From Rhynochetos jubatus (Eukaryota > Chordata > Aves > Eurypygiformes > Rhynochetidae), in assembly GCA_027574665.1 (NCBI GenBank), contig CM050656.1, positions 1,797,001 to 1,861,000 on the forward strand: a stretch of DNA of 64,000 nucleotides. The letters are read 5' to 3'. Position 1 is the first letter of the stretch, and each line of letters opens with the position of its first letter. Position numbers and translations under genes: made by a program. Shown in pieces: positions 38,051 to 50,040 of the stretch. The notes under the pieces are model-generated. The model searched no databases. It was not told the DNA's origin and saw nothing but the letters and a program-made list of their open reading frames with translations.

Positions 38051-41000
38051 ACTTTTCTCTCATTTTGAATATACAGTCATTTCCAATAGGACTGTCGGGT
38101 ATGAGCGTGTTCCGCAGAATACATACAGTGTCTGCGCAGTGTTGTGTGGATGATTAACCAATAAGGCTAGCAGGAGCATTCTGTGAATGATGAGTGTTCC
38201 TCTGGCTTTGATCAGTCGTGAGCAGCAAATTTGCGAGAGGCTTTGTGGAAAGTGCCCACCAATTTTCACAATGCAGTAACATTAATTTCCTGTTAACATG
38301 TTAGTAGGCAGAGGTAGGCACCTGGAAACTGCCCGCTCTGTAATGACTCCTACTAAGGCAGTCGCGTGCATGACACGTTTCATTTTGATGAGATCAAATG
38401 CATGGAGAACACTGTGTTCTTTAGCATTCATCAAACATTCACAGCATGAAATGAGGTTGTTTTTCAAGCAGGGATTGAGACAAGCCCATGACTGATCTAG
38501 ATTCATGGTTGCGACAAAGGGACCCAACGTCCATGGTGGCAGCGCTCTGCAGAATGGACCCTCTGGTCTGCAAAATATGGAGTCTTGCCGCTTGCACTAA
38601 AGAGGCTGCCCTGCCGATTGCCGGACAGGCTGAGCCTATGTATACATGCGGGTTCCTTGCCAGGAGGGCTAACAGGGCCCGTACACGCCAGCCAAATCCC
38701 TGTAATATTTCCTGTGGAGTTGTGATCCCATTAGTACGTAGCTATGGTTGTACCACATTCCTTCGAACTTCCTCCTGCTGCAATGAAGACATGGGAAAAC
38801 TTTAGACGAGTTCAGCCACATATTAACAAAGGATTCTTTACAAATGGTTGGTTTTCACCCTAACACCATGGAGGGCCTTTGCATTTTTACTAGGTTTTTG
38901 GTCTTTAATGGTCAGCTCCCATCTTCTTCTTGAATAGGGTGTCCTGCAGGGCCTCCAAACACCTTCAGAGTGAACATGCTCTCTTGACCGCACTTCCAAA
39001 ATCTGCCAGCGTAGGGAGAAGTTATAAACAAAGTCAGGCTATGATTACATTATGTATTGCATTTGCTGTCACCAGCCAATCTTACTAAAAGAACCTTTTA
39101 AAAAGTCATTATGGTTCTTGTCTGCCCTCTGCCCCTACTGTTGTCTTCACTCCTGAGAAGGACTGCAAATAATGCCCTGTGACATTTAAATGTGGTCCCC
39201 TAACAAGACATGTTTCATATGTGTTAGATTCAACCTTCAAAATTCAGGGCATGAGTAACTGGAAAGTGAAGATCTGTTTCTTTACCACATCTCAGCTGTT
39301 CATTAGGTGGTGGAGCTGAAATCTGTGATAAGAATCGGAAGGCAGAGCCAAACTGATAAGTATCGTAATCCTGTTGATGGAAGAAGAAAAAGAAAACCAG
39401 CTGGGATTTTTCACTCTTTGTTTCTTTAATTAAGTCTAGACTATATGTGTTGTGCAGCTTGGGAATATCTGGAAATATTTGCTAAATTACATGCTGATTA
39501 AGATGTCAATAATCAAATCAAAAGAATGAGCAGAGAATGGATTTAGGAAAGAAAAGAAACACCTGGTTTACAGATCCATGTTGCTTAACAGGACATCACT
39601 GGATTTCAAAGAGAGAAATGTTCTTTCTTCCCAGTTTGTAAAATTTATTCTAGCCAGCATTTCTGGTTCCCATGAAACTAGAATTTTACACCACTAACAC
39701 CACAGCAGTGATGTGGATGAGCAGATTTCACATCTTGCCCTCATGGCTTTCCAGTTAAAAAGTAGAATCCCCATTTCAGCCTTCAAAAGGATTTCTTCAG
39801 CGAATTTTAAATAGTATAAGAAAAAAGCAACTACAGAGGTTTATGATCTCTAGTCTGAGGTTTTAGTCTTCACGGATTGTACATAATTTCAACCTATTCC
39901 TATATATTTTATTTTAAATCCTATTTTTCATAAAGTAACTAAGATTTCAAACTATAATGACTCATGTATGTGCCTAACTTTAGGTTAGAGGAGAATTTCA
40001 GATGAGTATCAGTGTACTCTAAATACAGTAAAATAGTAGCAGGATCAGAGTTTTCTGTTGGTACTCGCTATGACGAAGAAGAAATAGCAATGAACAAAGA
40101 GTGAGCCAAAAAAACCTGTGGAGGCCTGGAGTAACAGCTCATGTTAATCAGACACGCAGAGATCTCTGTGTTAGCTGCAGTACTTAAACCAGCGCCTCAT
40201 CCACCCACAAGTCAGAGTTTGAGGAGTGTGTCTGCAGGTACCGTCTGCCACCAGAATTAACAGTGACATTTACTGTTTTTTAAAGAAAATCTTTGAGGAG
40301 CAGGAAAGTGATTGGATCCTCTGGATTCATACCAGAGGTGCGTGGTTTTGACCGTTATTTAACTGGCCTATAGAGGAGTTGTTTAATTGCCAGGTGGACT
40401 AAGTAGTTTAGAATACACAATTATATTCTGAATGCAGACTTTAAAACCGCTCTCTTCAATGGCTGCTTTATTTTTTTTTCAGTTCAGGCATATTTATTGA
40501 GTCAAAAAATGTGGAGTCTAAAGTGAGCGTGTCATTATCTGCTATTTCCCACCAAACTGGGAAATCTTGCTCTAAGAATCTTTCCATTATTTTAAAAACC
40601 TTGTCACATTACAAAAATTATTGACTCAGGTTCATTCCAACCTTTCTGTTGCAGACCTGTATTTCTCTCACTGTTACTGGTAGCAAAATTAATTACTGTG
40701 CCTCAATGGGATCCTGACTCTGTCGGGTTTACAATCCTGTGCACGGGATGCCTGCAATGTGCAGGTCTGAGATTTTGCAGGAATAAATTCTACTAAGATA
40801 AGTAGATGTGATGAGATCATAGGGGATGCTTTTTAGACAGGTTTAAAGAAAAGAGGTAGATCATAAAAATGGAGGAAAAAATGAAAAAAAAAAAAGACAG
40901 CTATGTCCTCTGAAAAAATAATGACAAAAAAAGACAGATATATTGATTATCTTGATTTTGGTACTTGTTTACATCTGACTCTGATAGACGAAGGCAAATT

Positions 41001-44000
41001 CTACCTTTTCATTCATATCTCGTAAGACAGCAACGTTCAAATCAGTATTTTTCAGCTGTTAGAATACGCATTTCCTTGACTTCTGTAGGTCCTAATGAGT
41101 GGCCACATTCCAAACCACTGAGCTGGATACACTGAAAACATAACTACCTGCAGATGGTGTCATTTAAGCATTTATTTAGGTGCACATTAGGTATTCCTAA
41201 AAACGTAATAAAAGAAAATTCCACTTATTGACTGCCTAATTTCGGAGACCATAACCAGCTCAAGGTGTTCCCGGAGCACAGGCTACGGTGAGGATCCCAT
41301 TGCAGCCTGGCTGCTAAAGGCTAAAGAATTCCAGATGTGCTGGGGCAGAGGAGGAGGACGGGGAGGGTAGGACTCCAGGAACAGAGGAGGGTGTTCATTA
41401 GGCAGGCAAGAGCCCTGGATTTTGGCCTTGATTCTCGGGATTACGTTTTAATTGATGGTTGTCGAATGTAAAACAGAAGTAAAGAGCAGAGCCCGGTGCC
41501 CAGGCTTGGAAACTTGGCTGCTGAGCGGTGTAGACAAAGCTGTTGGCTGAGGTGGACACCATTGGGCTGTCTCCTGAGAAGGTGATGACGCACTGCGGAG
41601 ATGACTATCGCCCAGTGTGGCGAGTGGAGCTCCACCCTGCCCGAACTTCAGAGCGGGCTTCCCAGAACAGCGGGAGATGGAAAAGAGAGACCTGGGTCCT
41701 GCTGAACACGCAATCCCGAATCACAAAAACCTCCTCTGTGGCTGGCCGCGTCCGCATCCAGACGGGCTGGTGGAACCTGTTAGACAGCATGGTCTCACTC
41801 CGTGCTCTCCTCCTGCTTGCTTACAACTCTCCTCCAGCTTCGTTTACGCGTTGGAGCTGAGAGATTTAAATTTCATGTGCGTGGGGATGGCTGTGTCGGC
41901 AGGCGGCTCTCGGGGCACTCACTCTGTTCCCAGGAGCACGCTGCGTCCTTTGCCTAATTAGAGAGCATGTTCTTGGAGACAAAGATCTTGTTGGCCTGTT
42001 CACAAAGTGCTCCACAAACCCTGGCAGGAGATGTAGCTGAAGTTACCGCTCGCCTCGCGTACGGCTGGGCCCTAGGTGACGGTGATATTAATAGCAGCGC
42101 GATAGCGCACTTACAGTGTCTGCTCAGCATTTAGAGGGAGATTCGGATCAGGCACCTCAAGGAATCCCCATGACAGGGACAGCTGAGATATACAGTGTTT
42201 CCCAAGAAGCAGGAGAGAGATGGATGGCTCTCACATTCTCCCTGTCACCACTGCAAATACTTCCATCCAACCGATCTTGCTGTGACAAAGCGACACCCTT
42301 TTGGTCCCGTAGGAAATCATCCTCTTATGCCCTTAAAAAGTGCTCGCTGCTATCTTTATCTTCAATCCTGTGGCAAGACATGGTGGTCCAGCCAAGGGAG
42401 AGGTTGGCGGTACCTTGTCACACGACGCGAGTCCAGGAGTGTATGGAAGGTACACCAGAACTTTTGCTTTTTCTAAAGAATATAAACGAGGCTGGTTTAA
42501 TTTTGAGAATGAAGCCAAAGGAAAAAGTAAAGGGGGAAAATAAATGTGGTGCCATGAATTCCATGGCATCAACATGAAGATAAAAGAAGAGATGGAGAAG
42601 GAAGATAAAGAGATTAGAATATCAGAATTATTACAAATATTGCCAGTAGCAGTGCCTCTTCCCAAGGCTGCCTGCCATTTCTAAGGATAAGATCCAGGTT
42701 TTCAGGTTGGGGTTTTGGGGTGGTTTTTTTCCTGTTTGTGCTGGAAAGCTCTAAGCTATTTTTTGCTTTAGACTCCAAGATACTCATGCTGAAGGGTTCA
42801 GCCATTTCTACAAATGAGGTTATAGAAAACCATAAACAAAGATGTTCTGTTGAGAAAAGAGAAAAGCTGAGGTGGTTTAAGTTTTGCCACACTGGCCAAG
42901 AGTTTGCCCTTTGATACACCTATGAAAAATTCAGTCAAATTTAGCCAAATTATAAGTCTCTGAAAAAATATGCCTTGCATATAATCAGTGAGTCTTCACT
43001 AGAGTCATGCAGCCCCAAGGGTGGAAGCATGCTGTAAAAACCCAGTGACACTCATAACTAAGGTAGAGGTATATAGTGTTCGTGTGATCAGGAAGAAGTT
43101 TGATGCTGAAGGTGATGAAAGGTGCGATCCTGTACTCTCTGACACCGGAGGTACTTGATGTCAATAACCTTGTGAAGGTTCCCGCGGGTCTAATCTGGCA
43201 TCTACTGCTGAGGCAAAGGTGCACTCACTCCAGTGCAGGGTACTGCTGGTGCAAGATGATATTGCAACTGAAAACAAGCTTAGAAGAAGGCAGCGACATC
43301 TGATGCTATGTTTAGACACATTTTTCAGATTACCCTAAAATTATAGCAAAAGTGCCAGGAACACAATATTTTGATTTTGGCAGTAATCTCGCAAATAGCA
43401 TCTTCTGAACCATGTTTGCTTTTTCCGCTAGTTGTGTGTAGCTAAGATGTAGTACAGAATGAGAAGAACCATGGAAGAATGAAGAGAATTAAGAAATGTG
43501 AATTAGAAATTTGTATCCTTTGTTTCCCAACATGGGCATGCCCTTTTTTCCAGAAGCATGAGAAATGCTTAATAAACCTTAAGGTCTTGATTCAGGAGAC
43601 AACCATGGCTATTCAAAGAATTCCTTAAACACTTTTCAAATGTAGTTTGCTTCTCATTCACAATCTGCTTGGGTTACCCTCTGGTGAACCATGTCAGTCC
43701 GTAATGAAGTTCCCCCTGAACTGGGTGCCATGCTGCTAAACGAGGTTATCCCAGGTATCTTATAGGCAAAGGAGACGTGCTGAAGGCCTGAGGAGTAAGG
43801 AAAGCTCATCAGCCTAGAGCTAGGATGAGGTTGTGAGCCTATGGAACCACAGGCTGCAGCACAACCTCTTCCTGCCCGGAATCAGCCTGTATGGGAAAGC
43901 AGAGCAGAAACCTTGGGAATGATCAGGTGTGGTACGGCAAGAACAGGATGAATACTCTGACGTCTACTGTGGCTGGTGAACTATTAACATCCTCACAGGC

Positions 44001-46357
44001 TGGTTCTCTTACAGCTAATTATGTGATTATATAAAGGTCATGACTTATAAATTGCCATGGACGACTGATTAAAACCCCTCCATGCCATCTGTGTTCACGG
44101 GTATATTAAACTGCTCGGCTGCAGCTTTTCTACACTGTCTAGTCATCAGTCTCTTCTACACTGTGATAAATTGTGTCTATTCTATATCACAAACTTCTGC
44201 TGTAACATCGTGCTCCCACAGTGGTTTTGTTTCAGGAGAAAAAGATGTGCTAAGATGCCCTAGTACCCAGAGCCCAAATAACTCTTTCTAGTGAAGGGTA
44301 AGAAAATGCTGGAGTACTCCAAAGTTCTGCAGGGGAAGTTTCTGGCTCTGTCTCCCATTTCCTGTCTCTGGGGTCAGTGGGAGCAGCAAACCGAGCTCCT
44401 TGGGCCCTTCCATCGGCTTCCAGAGCCCAACCCACCTCTTCCTGTGGCCGTGACCCTCCTGGGGCAGGGATGCCTCTGCCTCTCCCCTCTTTCAGCAGAG
44501 CTGCTCAGGTGGGCTGAGTTAGCTCTACCGGCCATCATTCATCTTCCATATCCCTTTACTGACTCCTGGCATGCTTTTTCAGGATGCATTTTTTGACTTG
44601 CTTAAAATACTCAGTCCTTCAGTGATGACACCTTGAAGCGTACGAGTTTGCTTTCTTCCTTACATCATCTTTTAGTTAGAACTGAGTATAAAATTAGCTG
44701 ACCTGAAAGGAGACCACGGCACTATTGCTGTGACACAGCCGTGCTGCTAGCATCAGGCTTTTGCAGTGCCGAGCTGTACAGCTGGGCACAATGCTCACTT
44801 TGAAATCCCACACCACACACATGATGGCTTTCATTAAATATATTATCTGGTGATGATGGCGCTATGGAAAGAACGCTCTCATAGGCACACTTACAGAGCC
44901 AGGCTGGGGAGGGAGGAGACCAAGGCGTTTTTTCCGTGTTCGTTACTGGTTGTGACCTACAGGGGAATGACTGATTAGGTGGGCAGAGGCTGCACGATGA
45001 GATAAAACTTGGAATTGAGAGTCTTATAGGTGCTACCATGTCATACCTGTGAAAATGCACACGTATACAGAGTACAGACATAAGAACAGGGTTATACAAA
45101 GGCTCCACCATCAGCACATAATGGAAGATGTTCAAGGAGCCATTATTTCCGACGTATAACACATTTTGTAACCTGCATACGAAGAAAGAGGGTTTAGAGA
45201 AGCAGTTTCCAGATGCATTAATCAATTGCTGCTTGAAATATCCCATCAAAGAATAAGAGATGCTACCCTTGGCTTAATCCTAACACATCAGTATGTTCAA
45301 CACATAACTCTCGTCAGTGAGCAAAGGTCAGAGTCATTGAGAAAAGCAAGAACTGTAGCCAAAAATAACACAAAGACGTAGTTTCCAGAGAAAACATTTA
45401 AAATATGAGAGGGATGGGACACTAAAGATGAAAACCGGCACAGGGAACTGAAGCCCTTCAGCCTGTGTACTTCAGTTTACGATGACCACAGCCAAAATGA
45501 GGGCCAATACAACAGGAGCCAGATGAAGAAGCAAAACCAAAGCACATAAATTGGGAGATACAAGAGGAAGACTGCAGCAAAGCAAAATGTAGTAGCTTTA
45601 TGCAAGCTTCCGTTTTATCTATTTTTAATCTGGATTTATAGCAAAGGGTTAAATTTAATCTTTGCTTTGAGGTTAGAAATGAGAGCCACAGAGTTTCTCA
45701 GTTCCTTTCTGGGTGAGTGACGGTCACTGCCTTTGCGGGGGACGCACCCGACCAGTTAGCAAAAGGGCTATGGGCTGCGGGAGAGGATCAGGCAGAAACT
45801 ATGAGGCTGCCAAACATTCTCTCCACCTTACCATTTTTTGAAGTGTATATTGTATGGCTTGCAGGTGTGAAGATTAGTATCCTAAAAGAAGTGCCACTTT
45901 CACAGAGATTTTCCAAAGGTCAGGCCGTGCTTTTTCAACATACATTGCTCCTGATTTGCTAGGAGAGTGCTGTGACTTGCCTTGGGGTATTCATTCAGAT
46001 CTGCACCTCTATATACGGTTAGCTTTCAGTTTTTAAATTATAAATTAAATATCTGTAAAGGAACTTCAGAAGGTACGCCAACAACGTCATGAGCTCTACA
46101 GAGGGATATGTGCCATTAATAAACCATGTTGAATCACACGCTACAGAAATAGTGCTTTTCTTTGGTGCTGTCACATGGACCAGCTATTCTGGAGACATCT
46201 CACTTGTTCTGTTTCCCAGCGTTGCCATATACTGACCTATTTGGCATCTGCGCACGCTGCTATCAAAAGCATGTTTACTCCCACCATGGCGCTGGGATTT
46301 ATATCTGACATATGTTCCTCTTCTTCCCATACTCCAGCACATTCTTTTCTTGCTCTT

Positions 46358-46375
46358 AAAAAAAAAAAAAAAAAA
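46358..46375 (+). repeat. A18 homopolymer run
   Basis: A pure run of 18 A follows TGCTCTT in unique sequence. No transposon body was recognised to its left, so it is listed only as a mononucleotide microsatellite. Confidence 0.9.
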
Positions 46376-47213
46376 GACATATTTCTACCATGGCCTTGTT
46401 TTTGCAAATCTTAATGGCTGCATTATTTATGTCTGAATGGTGCTAGTGCAGAAGAAGCTTCCTCTCTTCTCTTTGCATCACACTGGTCCTTTTGCTCTCC
46501 AGCCTGCAGCACGTATACACCCCACCTCTGGGGATGCCACCAGCCTACAGCACCAAGCAAGGGCAAACCACTTCTCCAGGGCTTGTTCTCTAAAGCCAGA
46601 GGGGGCAGATTTAATCCACAGCTGTTTCAGCCTGATTGTCTATGCGTGTGAAAGACCAGCCTGGTTTGAGAGGGCGATAAACATTATCAGCCTGCCTGAA
46701 TTGGCAGTTTTGACCCATATCCTGTGACTCCAAAGATCATACAATCTGAATAGCAAACCTTTTTTTAGATATCCTATTCTTTTTTCCCTGTGTCATTTTG
46801 GAGAGAGCTGTTTCCTATTTTTCTTCAAATATTTGGACGCTTGGAATTGAGTACATCTACAACTCATGTAGAAATGGCACCACTGGCCGTTACCTCGGCT
46901 GCAATCCTGCGCGGGTCTGCTTTCCACATCGCCGCTGTAAATACAGGAGGCAAGGAGGCTGCAGGGTGGAAGGAAGGGTTGCTACCTGCTGCTGCGCTGG
47001 AAGCTGTCTGGCTCGGCTGGGGAGGCAGCGGGGTAGGCACGAAGCATATGGGAACTCCAGGAGGAGTCCGGGTTTGCCTCGAGGGCTGCGGAGTAAATGA
47101 GTTTAGACTGTACACGAAAATGTTAAACCTGTTCAGTCGGTTCCCTTGCCATGAGCTGGATCCCAGGGGTTTGGAACCAGAAGGACTCATTCATCTCCTG
47201 AGGTTTGTTTGTT

Positions 47214-47228
47214 AAAAAAAAAAAAAAA
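47214..47228 (+). repeat. A15 homopolymer run
   Basis: A run of 15 A follows GTTTGTTTGTT. It is a simple repeat with no associated element visible. Confidence 0.9.
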
Positions 47229-48967
47229 GGACAGACTATTTGTAGCATTAACCTTGAGATTTCGTGATCGGGTGCGTGAACTGGATGACTTGATTAGCTG
47301 GAAATTCCGTGGTGTTGCTACTGCAGCTAGCTACTGCCTTAGCTCCAGCCCTGACCTTGATGGGGTAATTTTTTATGTAACAAAGTTTGCAGAGATGGAG
47401 TTTTCTTTGCAAACATGTAGCTAAGGTCAGAAAAAACCTAAATAATACGGGTGGTTTAGCCAAGATATCTGAAAATCGCTTGGCTCTTCACTATAATTTA
47501 AAACCTTTGCGTCCTAAACTAGGGAACCTAATAAAACCCCCATAAAATGCAATGCAAAAAGGGGCAGCGCTAAGAACGAATTTGGCTCAGTTTTGCTTCT
47601 CTCTCGGGCCCAGGGACAATATTGCAACAGAAGTCCAAAAGCTTCAGCCTGATGGAGAGAGAATTCTTTGCCTTGGAGGTAGCAAATGCTACTTCAGCGG
47701 CAGAAATACAAGATACGGATGATAGCAGCTTTGAGAGGCATCCTTTTGGTTTAGATTGTTTTTACTAAACCAGAACTCCTCCTCGGGAAAAGTGAACAAA
47801 ATACATTATGTTAGACCCATAAATCACCTATATGAAGAAAAGCCAAGGATAAATTGATACACCTTTTGCATAGTAAGAATTACATTTCATTTATTAAAAC
47901 CAAATGAAAGAGAGCTTTGCTGATGTCCCTCACAAGAGCAGCAGCAGGTAATGCCTGACCCCGAGAGGTGCCAGCGGATGCTGCCTGGCCGCAGCCCTCT
48001 CCCATGGGAGAAGGGGTTTGGGTCTGACCCAGCTCCCACTCTCGACAAAGCGGGACGGGGAATCGCTGCCGGAGAGGTCAAAACGCAACTGTTAAAGCAG
48101 ACAGAAACCACATTTCAAGAAAACAGAACATGATTATAGAAAATAGCATGTCATTGTATGAATTTGCGGATGAATGGTTAACTCGTGGAATTTCCCGCTA
48201 CGGGACACGAGCGACTCTGGTAGGACTCTGTTAAAAACATCAGCTAGTGCAGGGGGGATTGAAGCCACCTGGTCACTACAGGGCAGGTTTATTTAAACAC
48301 TGTATACACCTGCAGGGTTATGGCATAACAGAAAGTGTTAATCAGCGAGTAGATCTAGGGGATATGTATTTTGTATTGTTCTTGGGCTTGCTGATTGCTG
48401 GGCAGGAACCGCTGCTGGAGGCTGCGTGAAGGGGCTCCTGACTTCATCTGGCGAGTTTTACTCCCCCGCCTGAGTTTTTCTAATGCAACCCCATGTGTGC
48501 ACAAGGCTTCTGGTGTGTTCCTAAGGAGGCGCGTGGTGAGGAGGGAAGGTGGAAGGCGTGAGGAAGGCGAGGGATTGAGAAAGATGCTGCTGTGGATGAC
48601 CTCAGTGCAGCGGGAAGGGGCTTCCACGGCCGATGGGGTTGTGAGCAGAGGTCGTGGAAAAGATTTTCGCCGTGTCACCCCCAGCGTGGCTTTGTTCCTT
48701 CCCCGGCACTTTGCCTCTCAAAGGGGATGTTTCTCCAGGGGTCTCGGCTTGTTCTCTGTTCCCCACGCGGCCCTTCGGGGAGGACGGTAGTGGGTTGCAT
48801 GCCATTGAGCGGGTTGGGCTTTGTGCGAGCTCCTTTCTTCCACTTGTTTTCCACCCCTGTTGCACGATAACGTTTTCTCAAGCCCCATTGCTCAACACGA
48901 GTCCGCGCTGCCCTGGGGATGGACGCCTTTGCGCGCCGGGTTGCGAGAGGAGACGGGAACACTGCAC

Positions 48968-49090
48968 TCTGGTTTAAAAGAAAAGGAAAATATTTTAAAA
49001 CCCCAACCAAACAACAAGAAAAAATATTAAAAGAAAGTTTTAAACAAAGAAAGAAACACACAAGAAGGTTAAAAAAAGGTTAAAAAGCCG
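48968..49090 (+). other. A-rich tract bordering the CpG island
   Basis: Over about 120 bases the + strand is dominated by A with few C or T: strings such as AAAAGAAAAGGAAAATATTT, CAACAAGAAAAAATATT and GGTTAAAAAAAGGTTAAAAA. The composition then flips within roughly 30 bases to GC above 70 percent. It may act as a nucleosome-excluding edge of the promoter region, but that is inference. No repeat family was recognised. Confidence 0.7.
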
Positions 49091-49258
49091 AGCAGCAAGT
49101 GCCTGGCTGTTTAGGACCAGGCTCGCGGCCGACGAACAAACCCCCGCGGCCGCCTGCCCCGCAGCCCGGCTGATGTCCAGCCCGAGCGGTGCCCCCTAGG
49201 CCGCGCTCCCCGCCCCCCCCACAGCCCCCCTGCCCCAGCCCGGCCTCCCCGCGGGCAT

Positions 49259-49275
49259 GGGCGGGAGGGGGCGGG
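49259..49275 (+). other. G-quadruplex motif in promoter
   Basis: The run GGGCGGGAGGGGGCGGG provides four G-tracts of at least three with one-base loops, the most stable class of predicted quadruplex. More G-tracts follow up to 49,297. It overlaps GC-box cores and lies upstream of or near the presumed start of transcription. Folding is predicted from the motif rule only. Confidence 0.75.
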
Positions 49276-49459
49276 CGGAGGGAGCGGGGCGGGGGGGCCG
49301 ACCGGGCCCGGCGCTGCCCCCGCCCGCAGCGCGGCGGCACCAGACGCCTCCCTTTCCCCGCGGCGACTCCGATCCCGGGCCCCGCCGCTCCCGCTCCGCC
49401 TCCGCTCCGCAGTTTGCGTGTCTCCCGCCGCCGCTCGCAGTCAGCGGCGGGGCCGCGGC

Positions 49460-49511
49460 GCGCAGTGTCCCCGGAGCCGGGCGCGCAGTGTCCCCGGAGC
49501 CGGGCGCGCAG
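49460..49511 (+). repeat. 23-bp tandem duplication in CACHD1 leader
   Basis: The unit GCGCAGTGTCCCCGGAGCCG followed by GGC occurs twice without change, at 49,460-49,482 and 49,483-49,505. The first six bases of a third copy follow (GCGCAG). Identity of both copies suggests a recent duplication or ongoing copy-number change, or an assembly artefact of a GC-rich region. It lies about 165-215 bases upstream of the CACHD1 start codon, so it is probably in the 5'UTR or core promoter. A second, shorter direct repeat (GGCCGGAGGCGG) occurs at 49,610-49,621 and 49,631-49,642. Confidence 0.9.
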
Positions 49512-49542
49512 CGCGGGGCGCAGCGGCCGCCGTCCCCCCTGC

Positions 49543-49566
49543 ATGGCGGCCGCCCCGCAGCCCTAG
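49543..49566 (+). other. Short upstream ORF in CACHD1 leader
   Basis: An ATG followed by six codons and a TAG stop encodes MAAAPQP. It ends 106 bases before the CACHD1 start codon. Its context has G at +4 but T at -3, so leaky scanning is expected. The main ATG has the stronger context (A at -3, G at +4). If the transcript starts upstream of 49,543, this uORF could reduce translation of the main frame. The use of this upstream region as mRNA is inferred. Confidence 0.5.
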
Positions 49567-49672
49567 CCGGTCCCCGGGGCCCGCGGGAAGGCGGCGCGGG
49601 GAGTCCCGGGGCCGGAGGCGGGGGGACGTTGGCCGGAGGCGGTGCCCGCGGCGGCTCCCCCAGCGCGGCAGC

Positions 49673-49882
49673 ATGGCGCGGGGCGGAGGGCGGCTGGAGG
49701 CCGCCGCCCCCGCCCGGGGCCGCCGCCCGCGGGGCCGGGGGCCGCTCGGCCTCCTCTGCCTGGCGCTGCTCTGCGGGCTGGGCGCCGCCGAGGCGGAGTT
49801 CTCCATCCTCGACGAGGCGCAAGTTCTGGCCACCCAGATGAGGAAACTCGCCACCGAGGAGCTGGGGGTCGTCACCATGCAG
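49673..49882 (+). CDS. CACHD1: CACHD1, first coding exon (partial gene)
   Basis: The exon encodes the first 70 residues of CACHD1, an alpha2delta-like type I membrane protein. The whole protein carries a VWFA domain and cache domains in its extracellular part; it is reported to modulate voltage-gated calcium channels and to bind Wnt receptors. Residues 1-24 are an arginine- and glycine-rich n-region, residues 25-38 the hydrophobic core of a signal peptide (PLGLLCLALLCGLG region), and cleavage probably lies around residues 39-41. The mature start EFSILDEAQVLATQM..LATEELGVVTMQ agrees closely with the mammalian protein as I recall it, while the leader is freely diverged, as usual. The start was chosen for its A at -3 and G at +4 context and the signal peptide that follows at once. 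The exon ends after codon 70 at CAG|GTACGG, phase 0, as in mammals where the next exon begins RIFNSF. No later exon was found in the window. Confidence 0.93.
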
Positions 49883-49907
49883 GTACGGCCCGGCCCGCGC
49901 CTCGCCT

Positions 49908-50040
49908 GGTTTTCCCTCCCTCCTTCCCTCCTCCACACGCTCTTCCCGATTCCTGCTTTGCCCTTTCTTCCTTCGTTCCTTTTTCCCCTTCCCGGATCTT
50001 TTCTTCTTTCCAAACTTTCTGTCCCCCCCCCCCTCCAGCC
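49908..50040 (+). other. Pyrimidine-rich tract at the start of intron 1
   Basis: Just after the splice donor the + strand is nearly all C and T over about 130 bases, with strings such as CCCTCCCTCCTTCCCTCCTC, CTTTCTTCCTTCGTTCCTTT and a closing C-run (CCCCCCCCCCC, near 50,024). Such polypurine-polypyrimidine tracts can adopt triplex structures and are hard to sequence. In the RNA it would offer binding sites for polypyrimidine-tract proteins next to the donor. Both roles are inferred. Confidence 0.75.

Larger units (their letters stand above)
36122..48967. other. Non-coding flank, block 8 (proximal upstream of CACHD1)
   Basis: No gene is recognised in these 12.8 kb. The first kilobase (36,130-37,095) is unique sequence ending in a long A-run; frames of 81 and 71 codons on the minus strand have no known relative. 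From about 37,500 to 41,200 the DNA is AT-rich, and part of it is listed as a candidate regulatory element. A 105-codon + frame at 38,488-38,805 sits in a locally GC-richer patch but lacks family resemblance. A 175-codon minus frame at 44,722-45,249 likewise is unrecognised. CpG frequency rises gradually from about 48,400 toward the island. Confidence 0.55.
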